A stretch of DNA of 64,000 nt from Magnetospirillum sp. WYHS-4 (GTDB lineage: Bacteria; Pseudomonadota; Alphaproteobacteria; Rhodospirillales; GLO-3): contig JAMOBD010000002.1 in assembly GCA_039908345.1 (NCBI GenBank), forward strand, positions 93,367 through 157,366. Direction: 5' to 3'. Position 1 is the stretch's first letter. The number at the start of each line of letters is the position of its first letter. The position numbers were made by a program, and so were the translations under genes. Shown one piece after another: positions 9,546-18,284 of the stretch. The notes under the pieces were generated by a model. The model worked only from the letters and a program-made list of their open reading frames with translations. It was not told the origin of the DNA and made no database searches.

Positions 9546-11549
9546 ATGGGCCGGTTCGTCCCCCAAACCGCCGTCGCCAAGGTCGTCCGCCTGGCCTTCA
9601 GCGCCGACGGGAGCCTTCTGGCCGGCGGCACCACCGAGGGCGAGGTGGTGATCTGGGAAGCGTGCCGCGGCCGCAAGCTGATGTCCCTCAGCCCCCACCG
9701 CGGGCCGGTCACCGCCCTCGCCTTCTCGCCCTCGGGCCGGCGGCTGGCCTCGGCCGGCTTCATCTCCGTCTCGGTAGCCGACGACACCATCGTCGAGGAC
9801 CTGGACGCCGTCGAGATCGGGATCGCAGCCGGCACTGTAGCTCCCTTGCCCAAACCGCCCAAACTCCGCTGGGTGCCGGCCGCCCGCAACCTGGCCTACC
9901 GGGGCGAGGACGAAGTCTGGATGGCATTGGCACCGAAATCCGGCTTCGGAACCTTCGAAGGCCGGTGGCGGCGCGGAAGGGATGGATTCGCCGTCGATCT
10001 GACGGAGGCGTCTCAAGCGGCGATAGCGATGCACCCCGGCGGCATCCAGGTCGTCCACGATTGGGACGCCGCCGGCGTCGATATCCGGCGCGGCACCGTC
10101 CGGCTGGCCCGCTGGCCGCTGGAAGAATATCCCTGGGACGCCACCCTTTCGGCCGATGGCGGGACCCTGGCGGTGTTCACGACTTCGAAGCTGATGGCCG
10201 GCCGGCTGGAAGATGGGCCTCCGCACACCTTCGCCGCCGTCCGGGGACGCGCCTATTCCCTATCTCCGGACGGCCGGCGTCTCGCCTATGTCGAGGACAG
10301 CGGCAACCGCGACGAGCCTGCCCACCTCGTCATCGCCGACGTCCGCTCCGGGGAAATCCTGCACCGCCTCGCGCCAAGCGGCGGGCATGTGGCCGCCCTG
10401 GCTTTCGCTCCCGATGGCGAAACCCTGGCCCTTGCCTCCGAGACGGAGGTGGAAGTCCGGTCGATCACCGATGGCCGGCGACGGGACACGCCCGCCGCCG
10501 CTCCGGCTACCCTGGCCGGCGCCGCCCTGACACCGGACAACCGCGCGCTGATCTTGGCCGGCGGCCAAGCGGGCAAGCCCCTGCTGTTGCGGGTCGAACT
10601 GGCCGACGGCCGTGTCACTCGGCTGGATAGCGGTCTCGCCGGGCCGGTTATCGCCTTCGCCTTGGGCGGAACCTTGGCGGTTGTGGCGGCGGAAGGAGGC
10701 GTCGAGATCTGGGATGTCGAGCATGGTCACCGGCTCTGCACGGCGACCGGTTTCGTGGGCCGCGCCTGCTCGGCGGCGGTGGCTCCCGAGGGCACCCGCG
10801 CCCTGGTCGTGGTCCGGGATTGCGGCGACAGCGGTTGCCTGTTGTTCGAACCTGTCAAGGGCCCATCGCCCAGCCACCGCTCCGCCGGCGGCGATGCCGT
10901 CGACGCCGCCTTCCTTCACGATGGCGGGATCGTCTTCGGCTATCGCACCGCCCGCCAGGAGTTGGAGGCCGATCCCTGGAATCCGTCTGTTTCCCGGGCC
11001 CTGGGTGCCCAGGTCCAGATCGCGGCCCTCGCTTCCTCTGGGCGATGGGACGGGGCGCGGGCGGTGCGATACCACACGGCTTCCCAAGTCGACCGCCTGG
11101 CGGCGGTGGCGGGGACATCCTGGGTGGTCGGTATCGAGCATATGTTCGACCATACCACGCGCTCCGTCATAGCCTGGAACCGCGACAGCGGCACCACGAT
11201 CCCCTGCGGCACGGGAGACAGCCCGGCCGCCAGCGGCCCTACGGCCCTCGCCGTCAGCCCGGATGGGCGCCTCCTCGCCGAAGCGGTCGCCTCGCGTCCG
11301 GTGCGCCTGATCCTCTCCCCTGCGCCGGGTGCCGAACCCAACTCCTCGCTGGTTCTCGATGTGGGCGAGCGCCCCCTCTCTTCCCTGGCCTTTGGAGCCG
11401 ATGGCCGCTTCCTGGTCGGATGCACCGACGACGGCACCGCGATCCTCTGGGATGTCGAGACGGGTCGCCAGACAACAGCCGTGCACGTGTCGGACGGCGA
11501 GGCGAAAATCGGACCGGCCACTCCAACCGGAGAGCCCTATCAACAATGA
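9546..11549 (+). CDS. WD40-type beta-propeller protein, third gene of the trio
   Basis: A 667-residue protein made of WD40-like blades. Clear repeats are seen at both ends, for example VVRLAFSADGSLLAGGTTEG with VVIWE near the start and PLSSLAFGADGRFLVGCTDDG with AILWDVETG near the end; the middle holds degenerate blades such as VAALAFAPDGETLALAS. Length suggests one large or two stacked propellers. The first blade begins within the first 20 residues, so there is no signal peptide and the protein is predicted cytoplasmic. Such propellers are binding scaffolds. It starts four bases after the Pal-like gene and ends convergent with a decayed kinase. Function unknown. Confidence 0.8.
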   Translation: MGRFVPQTAVAKVVRLAFSADGSLLAGGTTEGEVVIWEACRGRKLMSLSPHRGPVTALAFSPSGRRLASAGFISVSVADDTIVEDLDAVEIGIAAGTVAPLPKPPKLRWVPAARNLAYRGEDEVWMALAPKSGFGTFEGRWRRGRDGFAVDLTEASQAAIAMHPGGIQVVHDWDAAGVDIRRGTVRLARWPLEEYPWDATLSADGGTLAVFTTSKLMAGRLEDGPPHTFAAVRGRAYSLSPDGRRLAYVEDSGNRDEPAHLVIADVRSGEILHRLAPSGGHVAALAFAPDGETLALASETEVEVRSITDGRRRDTPAAAPATLAGAALTPDNRALILAGGQAGKPLLLRVELADGRVTRLDSGLAGPVIAFALGGTLAVVAAEGGVEIWDVEHGHRLCTATGFVGRACSAAVAPEGTRALVVVRDCGDSGCLLFEPVKGPSPSHRSAGGDAVDAAFLHDGGIVFGYRTARQELEADPWNPSVSRALGAQVQIAALASSGRWDGARAVRYHTASQVDRLAAVAGTSWVVGIEHMFDHTTRSVIAWNRDSGTTIPCGTGDSPAASGPTALAVSPDGRLLAEAVASRPVRLILSPAPGAEPNSSLVLDVGERPLSSLAFGADGRFLVGCTDDGTAILWDVETGRQTTAVHVSDGEAKIGPATPTGEPYQQ

Positions 11550-11727
11550 AGAGTCTCGCTTCCACCTGCCGGCGGTCAGGAAACACGCCCCCCTTCCCGG
11601 AATATCTCGGCAGCAGGTAGGGTGAAGAAGAATGTCGAGCCCTGGTTCTGCCCCGTCGACTCGACCCAGATACGTCCCCCGTGCCGCTCGATGATCTTCT
11701 TGCAGACCGCCAACCCGATACCCGTGC

Positions 11728-11744
11728 CGCCACGTAATCGCCAC
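11728..11744. repeat. 11-base-period direct repeat at kinase frame break 3
   Basis: CGCCAC GTAAT CGCCAC: two identical six-base copies, starts 11 bases apart, exactly where the reading frame changes between the G1 and G2 boxes of the decayed kinase. Confidence 0.8.
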
Positions 11745-12683
11745 CGAGTTCGATACCGATGCCGTTGTCGCGAACATGGAACCGCCACGCAGCCCCGTCG
11801 CGGACGCAGCCGACGGCGATGCGGGGCGGTCGATCCGGAGCCCGATACTTGAGCGCGTTGCCGATCAGGTTCTGGAGCACGCGCTCCAATTCGTCACGGC
11901 TAGCCACGACGGCGGGAAGATCGGACGCGATCTCGACCTCGGCCGAGTTTTCGGTCAATTGAACCCGAAGGTTCGCGAGAACGGTGTCGATCGCCGCCCG
12001 AAGCGAAATCCGCGCCATCGGTTCGCTCTGGCGCCCCACCCGCGAAAAGTTCAGCAAATCGCGGATAAGGCTGTCCATGCGGAGTGCGCCATCGTGAACG
12101 AAGGCCAGGAACTCCTTCTCGTCGTTATCCAGACGTCCCTCCAGCCGCCGGACAAGGCGGGTGGAATAGACGGTCACGTTGCGTAGCGGTTCGCGCAGGT
12201 CGTGGGAAGAGACGTAGGCGAAGGCCTCCAGTTCCCGGTTGGAGGCTCGCAGGGAGCTCTCGATATCCTTGAGCCGGGAGATGTCGAGACCCATCCCGAC
12301 CAGACGGGCTCCCTTGTCTGTCCATAGTCGGTGGCCGGTGAAGAGGTGGGGTATCCGCCCTCCTCCCTTGGGCATCAAGAGCGCCTCGACGACCACGTCT
12401 CCTTCTGCGAAAACCTCGCCGATGGCGTCGGCGATGGTGGACTTGTCGGCATCGGCAACGAGGTCCAGGGGATGCATGGCGACAATTTCGCTCGCCGTGT
12501 ATCCGCTCACCTTTTCCAGCGCCCGGTTCCACAGGAGGAAATGCCCCCCTTCGTCGATCACATAGAACACGCCGGGCAGTGACTCCATGACCGACTGGAT
12601 GAATTCCGTCTGCTCGCGGAGGGCTTGCCGCGACTTCCCGTCCCGCCGTCGGCGATCCAGAAAGGCGGCAAGAAGGCCGGTGC

Positions 12684-12700
12684 CGAGCAATCGGCGAGCA
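12684..12700. repeat. 11-base-period direct repeat at kinase frame break 2
   Basis: CGAGCA ATCGG CGAGCA: two identical six-base copies, starts 11 bases apart, at the frame change before the shortened second membrane helix of the decayed kinase. Confidence 0.8.
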
Positions 12701-13097
12701 CGGCGTCGCGCCCCACTCCCACCACTACCAATAGGTCGAACCCAGGAATGCGGCGAAAGGAAGTAATCCTTGTCACTCCGTCCACTGGGGAAATGGTTGA
12801 TGCCACGCCGTCCCGCATTCCCATCGCAATATCGGGAAATATGGTGGCGTTATCGACGGTGGTCCCGATGGCCTCGGGATGGTGCGGATAACGCGCCAGA
12901 ATGAGCCCGTCGCCACGCTGCAGTGTCACATGCCCCGATGGCCCAAGGTCCAGACTCCGGTGAAAGTCGGAAAAGGTCTCGGGCAGAATATTGACCAGGG
13001 CGACACCGGAAAAATCACCATTCGCGCTTTCGACCCGTCGGGCGAATGGAATGACGAACTGCCCACTCACTTTGCCGACGATAGGGGCCCCCACAAA

Positions 13098-13113
13098 CAT
13101 GGCGGAGCCATGG
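13098..13113. repeat. 11-base-period direct repeat at kinase frame break 1
   Basis: CATGG CGGAGC CATGG: two identical five-base copies, starts 11 bases apart, at the frame change inside the dCache sensor of the decayed kinase. Confidence 0.8.
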
Positions 13114-13614
13114 TCCCGTTTCCGTCTATCGCCAGAATGCGCGGAACAAAGGACAGGGACGTGGCCCAGGATTTCAGGTTTTCCCAGACTTCCCGGTCAG
13201 CCTCTACACGATTCCAGTCCGGGCTTTTCCCAAGCCTGTCCACGGTTGCCATCAGGGCGACATTGGTAGATTCAAAAACGTGACTCGCGTGAGTGGCGGC
13301 AACCAGCGTCAGGTCTCGAACCTTCGCTTCCGCTCTGCTCAAAACGGCATCGCGCTCCGACAAGGCAGTCAGGGCAAACAAGCAGCAAAATGCGACCGCC
13401 AGGGCCCCCCAGGCGGAAATCACTCGAATCACTAGCTTATTTTCGGGCCGCATGAAGAAGCCCATACTTTCCACAGTTACTCAGATGGCCCCCCTTTGGT
13501 GCAAGGCGAGTAAAATGTGTCGAGCATTACCACATCCTATTGCCAATCAAGCGGAAAGAGCAACGGTAGACTTCTCCCGTCTCCTTCCCGTTTCATATGG
13601 ATGGATATTTTGAA

Positions 13615-13691
13615 TGGCGCGCCCGGCAGGACTCGAACCTGCGACCCCCCGCTTAGAAGGCGGGTGCTCTATCCGGCTGAGCTACGGGCGC
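13615..13691 (-). tRNA. tRNA-Arg (anticodon UCU)
   Basis: A complete cloverleaf of 77 bases. The acceptor stem GCGCCCG pairs with CGGGCGC, the D arm is GCTC/GAGC, the anticodon stem CCCGC/GCGGG holds the loop CTTCTAA with anticodon TCT, and the T arm GCAGG-TTCGAGT-CCTGC is standard. The terminal CCA is encoded (13615-13617). It reads the rare arginine codon AGA. It follows the NDUFS4-like gene by 16 bases on the same strand and may share its transcript. Confidence 0.97.
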
Positions 13692-13707
13692 CCATGGACC
13701 CGGTGGA

Positions 13708-14004
13708 TCAGGAAACCCGATCCCAGGCGAACTTGTCGGCGTAGTTCTTCGGCCGCACATGGCGCGCCTGCGGCTCCTCGACGCGAAAGGCCAAGCCATG
13801 CCGTTCCGCGAAGGCCACCGCCTGGTCACGGGTCTCGAATCTCATGCGGACCTGCTGGCGCGTGTCCGACGAACCGGTCCACCCCATCAACGGGTCGATG
13901 TCCTTGGCGGCCTCGGGCGCGAACTCCAGGAGCCAACGGCGGCCGTTGGCCTGACCGGACTGCATGGCGTTACGCGACGGCTGGAAGATGCGGGCCTCGA
14001 TCAT
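13708..14004 (-). CDS. NADH:quinone oxidoreductase NDUFS4-like accessory subunit
   Basis: A 98-residue homologue of the mitochondrial complex I 18-kDa subunit (the ETC complex I subunit conserved region family). The typical block ARIFQPSRNAMQSG at the start, the central DPLMGWTGSSDT with GWTGS, and the final RPKNYADKFAWDR are all present. This accessory subunit occurs in alphaproteobacteria and mitochondria, stabilises the NADH-oxidising arm, and is usually encoded away from the nuo operon, as here. The ATG at 14004 has GAGAGG upstream; a longer reading to 14064 lacks similarity. Confidence 0.93.
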   Translation of the reverse strand: MIEARIFQPSRNAMQSGQANGRRWLLEFAPEAAKDIDPLMGWTGSSDTRQQVRMRFETRDQAVAFAERHGLAFRVEEPQARHVRPKNYADKFAWDRVS

Positions 14005-14201
14005 GGCAACCTCTCGTTGGCGAAGGATGACAGGGATGTTAGCCTTACCAAGCTTGGCAAACAAGCGTCGGCCGCCTAGCGTCAGGAGAGAAATCGGGCC
14101 GTTGACATGCCCCCGACAGAAGCGGGAAACTTAATACCGTCGGCCGGCCCCCTACAGGGGATGTTCGGGCCGGAGAATCGTCAGGACGGGAAGGAACCGA
14201 G

Positions 14202-14372
14202 ATGGACGTGTTGGTCCTGGGTGTGGCCCTTGCGATTTGCCTGGCCTACGCGGTGCATGCAGTCAGAAACATGCTCCGCCCCCCTGCATCCGGGCACGGA
14301 TGCGGAAGCTGTTCGAAGGGCGCCGGTTGCGGAACGTCCAACGTCAAGCCCGGCGCGGAAGGGAAATGCTGA
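14202..14372 (+). CDS. Very small Cys-rich single-span membrane protein (FeoB-associated type)
   Basis: A 56-residue protein. Residues 3-20 form one hydrophobic segment, followed by basic residues (HAVRNMLR) and a cysteine-rich tail with C34, C37, C43 and a final C56. This layout resembles the FeoB-associated Cys-rich membrane protein family, which is thought to help ferrous iron uptake, but no feo genes are visible here. The ribosome binding site GGAAGGA is well placed before the ATG. It is too short to be picked up by a 60-codon cutoff. It lies upstream of creA on the same strand. Confidence 0.65.
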   Translation: MDVLVLGVALAICLAYAVHAVRNMLRPPASGHGCGSCSKGAGCGTSNVKPGAEGKC

Positions 14373-14410
14373 TTGGGGTCCGTCCGCCCGTCGCCCAGTT
14401 CGTGGGATGA

Positions 14411-14893
14411 ATGACGCCGATGACAAGATCGCCCTCGCTGCTGCCTTTCGTCGCGATTGCGGCCGTTTTCTCAGGTTCTACGGTTGTCACGGCCGAAGAG
14501 GTCGGCTGCGTCACGACATCCTTCAGGGTGCTCGGATCCGACAAGATCTGCATCGACTCGTTCAAGGACCCGAAGGTTGACGGCGTCGTCTGCCACGTCA
14601 GCCGGGCAAGGACCGGCGGCGTGAAGGGCTCCGTCGGGCTCGCGGAGGATACCTCGGACGCCGCGATCGCCTGCCGCCAAGTCGGTCCTATTGCCATGCG
14701 GGCCGAAATCAAGGACGGCGAGGACGTCTTCAAGGAAAGCCGGTCCTGGCTCTTCAAGAAACTCCAGGTGGTCCGATTCCACGACAAGCCGAACAACACC
14801 CTCGTGTATCTGGTCTACTCGGACAAGCTCATCGACGGTTCGCCGAAGAATTCCGTCTCCACCGTTCCCATCATGCCCTGGCAGTCCAAGTGA
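14411..14893 (+). CDS. creA: CreA family periplasmic protein
   Basis: A 160-residue exported protein. A signal peptide ends near residue 28 (VVTAEE). The mature part follows the CreA pattern: [32 protein letters not shown], and [19 protein letters not shown], with paired cysteines. CreA is widely conserved but its role is not settled. The name comes from its place beside the creBCD genes in E. coli; no creBCD is present here. An ATG three codons later is an alternative start. Confidence 0.88.
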   Translation: MTPMTRSPSLLPFVAIAAVFSGSTVVTAEEVGCVTTSFRVLGSDKICIDSFKDPKVDGVVCHVSRARTGGVKGSVGLAEDTSDAAIACRQVGPIAMRAEIKDGEDVFKESRSWLFKKLQVVRFHDKPNNTLVYLVYSDKLIDGSPKNSVSTVPIMPWQSK

Positions 14894-14941
14894 ACCGGAA
14901 CGTTGTCCCGGCAAGCGCAACGGCTCACCGCCCCGCCCATA

Positions 14942-15094
14942 TCAACGAGGGGGATTTCGCCGCTCGCCTCCCAGGCTCAGCAACCGCCCAACCCTTTCCC
15001 CAAAAATTCCAGGGAATCTCTTGTTCAACTGCCTCAGCTTGACGACCAGCAACACCGCGAACGCAACAAGCCCCACCAGCAAGACATCGGCCAT
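14942..15094 (-). CDS. Predicted 50-residue single-span membrane protein
   Basis: A short reading frame starting MADVLLVGLVAFAVLLVVKLRQ. It has one hydrophobic helix (residues 3-18), a basic cytoplasmic side (KLRQLNKR), and an arginine-rich end (RRNPPR). The support is the strong ribosome binding site AGGAGAGG six bases before the ATG and the clean membrane topology. No family is recognised. It lies between creA and yajC on the opposite strand, in about 390 bases that otherwise hold no gene. Comparison with related genomes would decide whether it is real. Confidence 0.5.
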   Translation of the reverse strand: MADVLLVGLVAFAVLLVVKLRQLNKRFPGIFGERVGRLLSLGGERRNPPR

Positions 15095-15224
15095 GGCGTA
15101 CCTCTCCTTCAGGGGCCTGCGATCCCATAGGGCGGTTCCGATCCGCCGGTCAAGCCCGCCACAGCATCGCGATCATCTTGCGATGCGATGACCTGACCGC
15201 CGATCACGATCGCAGACATACCGT

Positions 15225-15252
15225 TTGCATCGCGCGGCGGGCGGGCTATAGT
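15225..15252 (+). promoter_or_regulatory. Sigma-70-type promoter for yajC-secDF
   Basis: TTGCAT and TATAGT are separated by 16 bases. The -10 box ends 36 bases before the yajC ATG. Both boxes match the housekeeping consensus well in an otherwise GC-rich stretch. Confidence 0.65.
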
Positions 15253-15287
15253 CCGGGCCCATCGTCTCTAGGTACGCGAGGCTATCC

Positions 15288-15731
15288 ATGTTCGTTTCGC
15301 CGGCTTTCGCCCAAGCCGCTAGCGCCGCTCCGCAGGACGCGGCCGGCATGCCCTTCTTCATCATGATGCTGGCGCTGATCGGCGTCTTCTATTTCCTTAT
15401 CATACGCCCCCAGACGGCGCAGATGAAGAAGCACAAGGACATGTTGGCGGCTATCCGCCGCGGCGACCGCATCGTGGTGGGCGGCATCGTCGGCACGGTG
15501 ACCAAGGTCATCGACGACAAGCACCTGACGGTCGAGATCGCCGAGAACATCCGCGTCCGCGTCAAGCGCGAGGCCGTGGCCTCCGTCGAAGCCAAGACCG
15601 AACCGGTCAAGGACGAGCCCGCCAACGATTCCGGCGAGGACGACGGGCCGGCCGGCGGCGAGGACAAGCCCGCCAAGCCGGCCAGCGCCGGCGCCGCCCT
15701 GAAGAATCTGCTGGGCGGCAAGAAGTCCTGA
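15288..15731 (+). CDS. yajC: Sec translocon accessory subunit YajC
   Basis: A 147-residue single-span inner membrane protein that associates with SecDF and SecYEG. The membrane helix is at 21-40 (GMPFFIMMLALIGVFYFLII), followed directly by the family signature RPQTAQMKKHKDML and a small beta domain (RRGDRIVVGGIVGTV). The C-terminus from about 105 is an acidic and Ala/Pro/Lys-rich tail longer than in E. coli. First gene of yajC-secD-secF. Confidence 0.97.
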   Translation: MFVSPAFAQAASAAPQDAAGMPFFIMMLALIGVFYFLIIRPQTAQMKKHKDMLAAIRRGDRIVVGGIVGTVTKVIDDKHLTVEIAENIRVRVKREAVASVEAKTEPVKDEPANDSGEDDGPAGGEDKPAKPASAGAALKNLLGGKKS

Positions 15732-15759
15732 GTCCAGTGCTAGCGGGAGCCGCCCTGCC

Positions 15760-17337
15760 ATGAACCAATTCCCCAAGTGGAAGATCGCCCTGGTGGCGAT
15801 CGTGCTGGTGGCCGGGCTGGCCTTCCTGGCGCCCAACTTCGTCAGCCAGAAGACCGCCGACGCCCTCCCAGACTGGTTGCCCAAGCGCCAGATCAGCCTG
15901 GGGCTCGACCTGCAGGGCGGCTCGCACATCCTGCTGGAAGTCGAAGTCGAGACGGTCATCAAGGAACGGCTCGAAGCGATGGTGGATGCGGCGCGCACCG
16001 AACTGCGCAAGGCCCAGATCAAGTACCAGGGCCTGGGCATCGAGAGGCATGCCATATCCGTCACCATCCTGGACGCGGCCCGTATCGACGAGGCCCGCAA
16101 CCTGCTGCGCGGCCAGGACGCCGGCATCGCCACCACCGTCGAAGGCGGGCGCATCGTGTTGGCGCTCACCGAGCAGGCCATGCTGGAACGGCGCCGCGCC
16201 GCCGTCGACCAGTCCATCGAGATCGTGCGCCGCCGCATCGACGAGACCGGCGTGCGCGAGCCGACCATCCAGCGCCAGGGCGACGACCGCATCCTGGTCC
16301 AACTGCCGGGCATCGACGATCCGGAACGCATCAAGGCCCTGCTCGGCAAGACCGCCAAGATGACCTTCCACTTGGTGGACAAGACCGCCAATCCGCTGGA
16401 CGCCCAGGCCGGCAAGGTGCCGCCGGGCAGCGTGCTGATGCAGTCCCTGGAACGCGGCCCCGACAACCGGCCTCGCCAGTATGTAATCCAGAAGCGGGTC
16501 ATGGTGAGCGGCGACTCGCTGGTGGATTCCCAGCCTTCCTTCGACCAGCGCACCAACCAGCCCATCGTCAACTTCCGCTTCGATTCCGTTGGGGCCAAGC
16601 GCTTCGGCGAGGTGACGGCGAAAAACGTGGGCGAGTTGTTCGCCATCGTGCTGGACGGCAAGGTCATCAGCGCCCCGGTGATCCGCGAACCCATCCTGGG
16701 CGGTTCCGGCCAGATTTCCGGCAGCTTCACCGTGCAGGAGGCCCAGGACTTGGCCCTGCTCTTGCGTGCCGGCGCCCTGCCCGCCCCCCTGACGGTGATC
16801 GAGGAACGCACCGTCGGCCCCGGCCTGGGTGCCGATTCGATTCGCGCCGGCACCATCGCGACCATGACCGGCGCCGTGCTGGTGGTGATCTTCATGGTCC
16901 TGGGCTACGGCGGGTTCGGCGTGATGGCGAATGCGGCCCTGATCGTCAACCTGATGCTGCTGCTGGCCGCCATGTCGGTGCTGGGCGCCACCCTGACCCT
17001 GCCCGGCATCGCCGGCATCGTGCTCACCATGGGCATGGCGGTGGACGCCAACGTGCTGATCTTCGAACGCATGCGCGAGGAGACGCGGCTGGGCCGTTCG
17101 CCCATTTCGGCGATCAACGCCGGCTTCGACCGCGCCTTCACCACCATCCTGGATTCCAACCTCACCACCCTGATCGCCGCCTTCCTGCTCTACATCTTCG
17201 GGTCCGGCCCGGTGCGCGGCTTCGCGGTGACCTTGAGCATCGGCATCGCCACCTCGATGTTCACCGCCGTCACCTTCACCAAGCTGGTGGTCCTGTTCTG
17301 GTACGACCGGACCCGGCCCAAGGCCCTGAACGTCTGA
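15760..17337 (+). CDS. secD: Protein translocase subunit SecD
   Basis: A 525-residue RND-type membrane protein that uses the proton gradient to help proteins leave the Sec channel on the periplasmic side. One helix near residues 9-27, a large periplasmic part beginning with the hallmark LGLDLQGGSHILLEVE, and a cluster of five helices from about 360, with GMAVDANVLIFERMREE as the conserved cytoplasmic motif. Length is normal for an alphaproteobacterium. Followed by secF after eight bases. Confidence 0.98.
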   Translation: MNQFPKWKIALVAIVLVAGLAFLAPNFVSQKTADALPDWLPKRQISLGLDLQGGSHILLEVEVETVIKERLEAMVDAARTELRKAQIKYQGLGIERHAISVTILDAARIDEARNLLRGQDAGIATTVEGGRIVLALTEQAMLERRRAAVDQSIEIVRRRIDETGVREPTIQRQGDDRILVQLPGIDDPERIKALLGKTAKMTFHLVDKTANPLDAQAGKVPPGSVLMQSLERGPDNRPRQYVIQKRVMVSGDSLVDSQPSFDQRTNQPIVNFRFDSVGAKRFGEVTAKNVGELFAIVLDGKVISAPVIREPILGGSGQISGSFTVQEAQDLALLLRAGALPAPLTVIEERTVGPGLGADSIRAGTIATMTGAVLVVIFMVLGYGGFGVMANAALIVNLMLLLAAMSVLGATLTLPGIAGIVLTMGMAVDANVLIFERMREETRLGRSPISAINAGFDRAFTTILDSNLTTLIAAFLLYIFGSGPVRGFAVTLSIGIATSMFTAVTFTKLVVLFWYDRTRPKALNV

Positions 17338-17345
17338 GGTATCCC

Positions 17346-18284
17346 ATGCGCCGGCTCGTCCTCGTCCGCCACGACGTCAACTTCGATTTCATCGGCCGCC
17401 GTATCCTGTTCATCGCCGTTTCGGCCTTCATCGTGCTGGCTTCCTTCCTGTCCATCGCGGTGCAGGGGCTGGAACTGGGAATCGACTTCCGCGGCGGCAT
17501 CATGATGGACATCCGCACCAAGGAAGCGGCCGACATCGGCGCCCTGCGCTCCAAGCTGAACGACTTGAACCTGGGGGACGTGTCCCTGCAGCAATTCGGC
17601 GGCCCCACCGACTTCCTTATCAACCTGCCGCAGCAGCCGGGTGGCGAGGCGGCACAACAAGGCGCGGTCAACAAGGTCAAGGAAGCCCTGGGGACCAGCG
17701 TCGAATACCGGCGCACCGAGGTGGTGGGCCCCAAGGTGGGCCGCGAACTGATGATCGGCGGCATCATCTCGGTGGTGGTGTCGCTGCTGGCGATCCTGGC
17801 CTACGTCTGGTTCCGCTTCGAATGGCAGTTCGCCTTAGCCGGCGTCGCCGCCCTGGCCCATGACGTGGTGACCACGGTGGGTCTGTTTTCCATCTTCGGC
17901 CTGCAGTTCGACCTGACCATCCTGGCGGCGGTGCTGACCATCGCCGGCTATTCCATCAACGACACGGTGGTGATCTTCGATCGCGTGCGCGAGAACATGC
18001 GCAAGTACAAGACCATGCCGATCCCGGAACTGCTCAACAAGAGCAACAACGAAACCCTGCCCCGCACAGTGATGACCGCCGGCACCGTGTTCCTGACCGT
18101 GCTGGCGTTGCTGTTCCTGGGCGGCGAGACCCTGCGCGGCTTTTCCGTCGCCATGGTCTGGGGCACCATCGCCGGCACCTATTCCACGGTCTGCGTGGCG
18201 GTGCCGCTGCTGCTCTACCTGAAGCTCCGCCGGCCCACCGCGGCGGAGGAAGGCGAAGCGGCGGTCGAACAGACGGCCCCGTGA
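17346..18284 (+). CDS. secF: Protein translocase subunit SecF
   Basis: Partner of SecD in the same membrane complex. In 312 residues it shows an N-terminal helix, the SecF motif LGIDFRGGIMMDI (P1 base) and five further helices containing GYSINDTVVIFDRVREN. The GTG start of the following Mth938-like gene overlaps the stop codon, so the two are coupled. Confidence 0.98.
   Translation: MRRLVLVRHDVNFDFIGRRILFIAVSAFIVLASFLSIAVQGLELGIDFRGGIMMDIRTKEAADIGALRSKLNDLNLGDVSLQQFGGPTDFLINLPQQPGGEAAQQGAVNKVKEALGTSVEYRRTEVVGPKVGRELMIGGIISVVVSLLAILAYVWFRFEWQFALAGVAALAHDVVTTVGLFSIFGLQFDLTILAAVLTIAGYSINDTVVIFDRVRENMRKYKTMPIPELLNKSNNETLPRTVMTAGTVFLTVLALLFLGGETLRGFSVAMVWGTIAGTYSTVCVAVPLLLYLKLRRPTAAEEGEAAVEQTAP

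Larger units (their letters stand above)
11576..13453 (-). pseudogene. Broken dCache-PAS sensor histidine kinase, three frame breaks
   Basis: Four successive pieces in changing frames make up one kinase. Piece 1 (13453 to about 13111) has a membrane segment and the start of a dCache sensor. Piece 2 (13100 to about 12692) is the second half of the sensor (FVGAPIVGKVSG). Piece 3 (12690 to about 11750) has the end of a second membrane helix, a PAS domain, the phospho-acceptor SSHDLREPLR with H near 12204, and the N and G1 boxes. Piece 4 (about 11728 to 11576) is the [12 protein letters not shown]2 box to the end. At each break conserved residues are missing as well: the linker before FVGAP, most of the second helix, and the whole F box. 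Each break carries a short direct repeat with an 11-base period. A functional product is not expected. Confidence 0.85.

Noticed and set aside
10260..11777. A 505-codon minus-strand frame across the WD40 gene
   Set aside because: The plus-strand gene shows repeated propeller blades and follows its neighbours by four bases; the minus frame has no supporting feature.
11622..12582. Several plus-strand frames across the broken kinase
   Set aside because: The minus strand has recognisable PAS, H-box and ATPase motifs in order. The plus frames are shadows that stay open by base composition.
11576..13453. Programmed frameshifting as the explanation of the kinase breaks
   Set aside because: No slippery heptamer or following structure was seen at the three junctions, and conserved segments are missing as well as the frame being changed.
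14107..14580. A 157-codon plus-strand frame covering the small Cys-rich protein and the start of creA
   Set aside because: It is out of frame with both creA and the 56-codon gene, each of which has a ribosome site and a sensible protein; the longer frame shows no family likeness.
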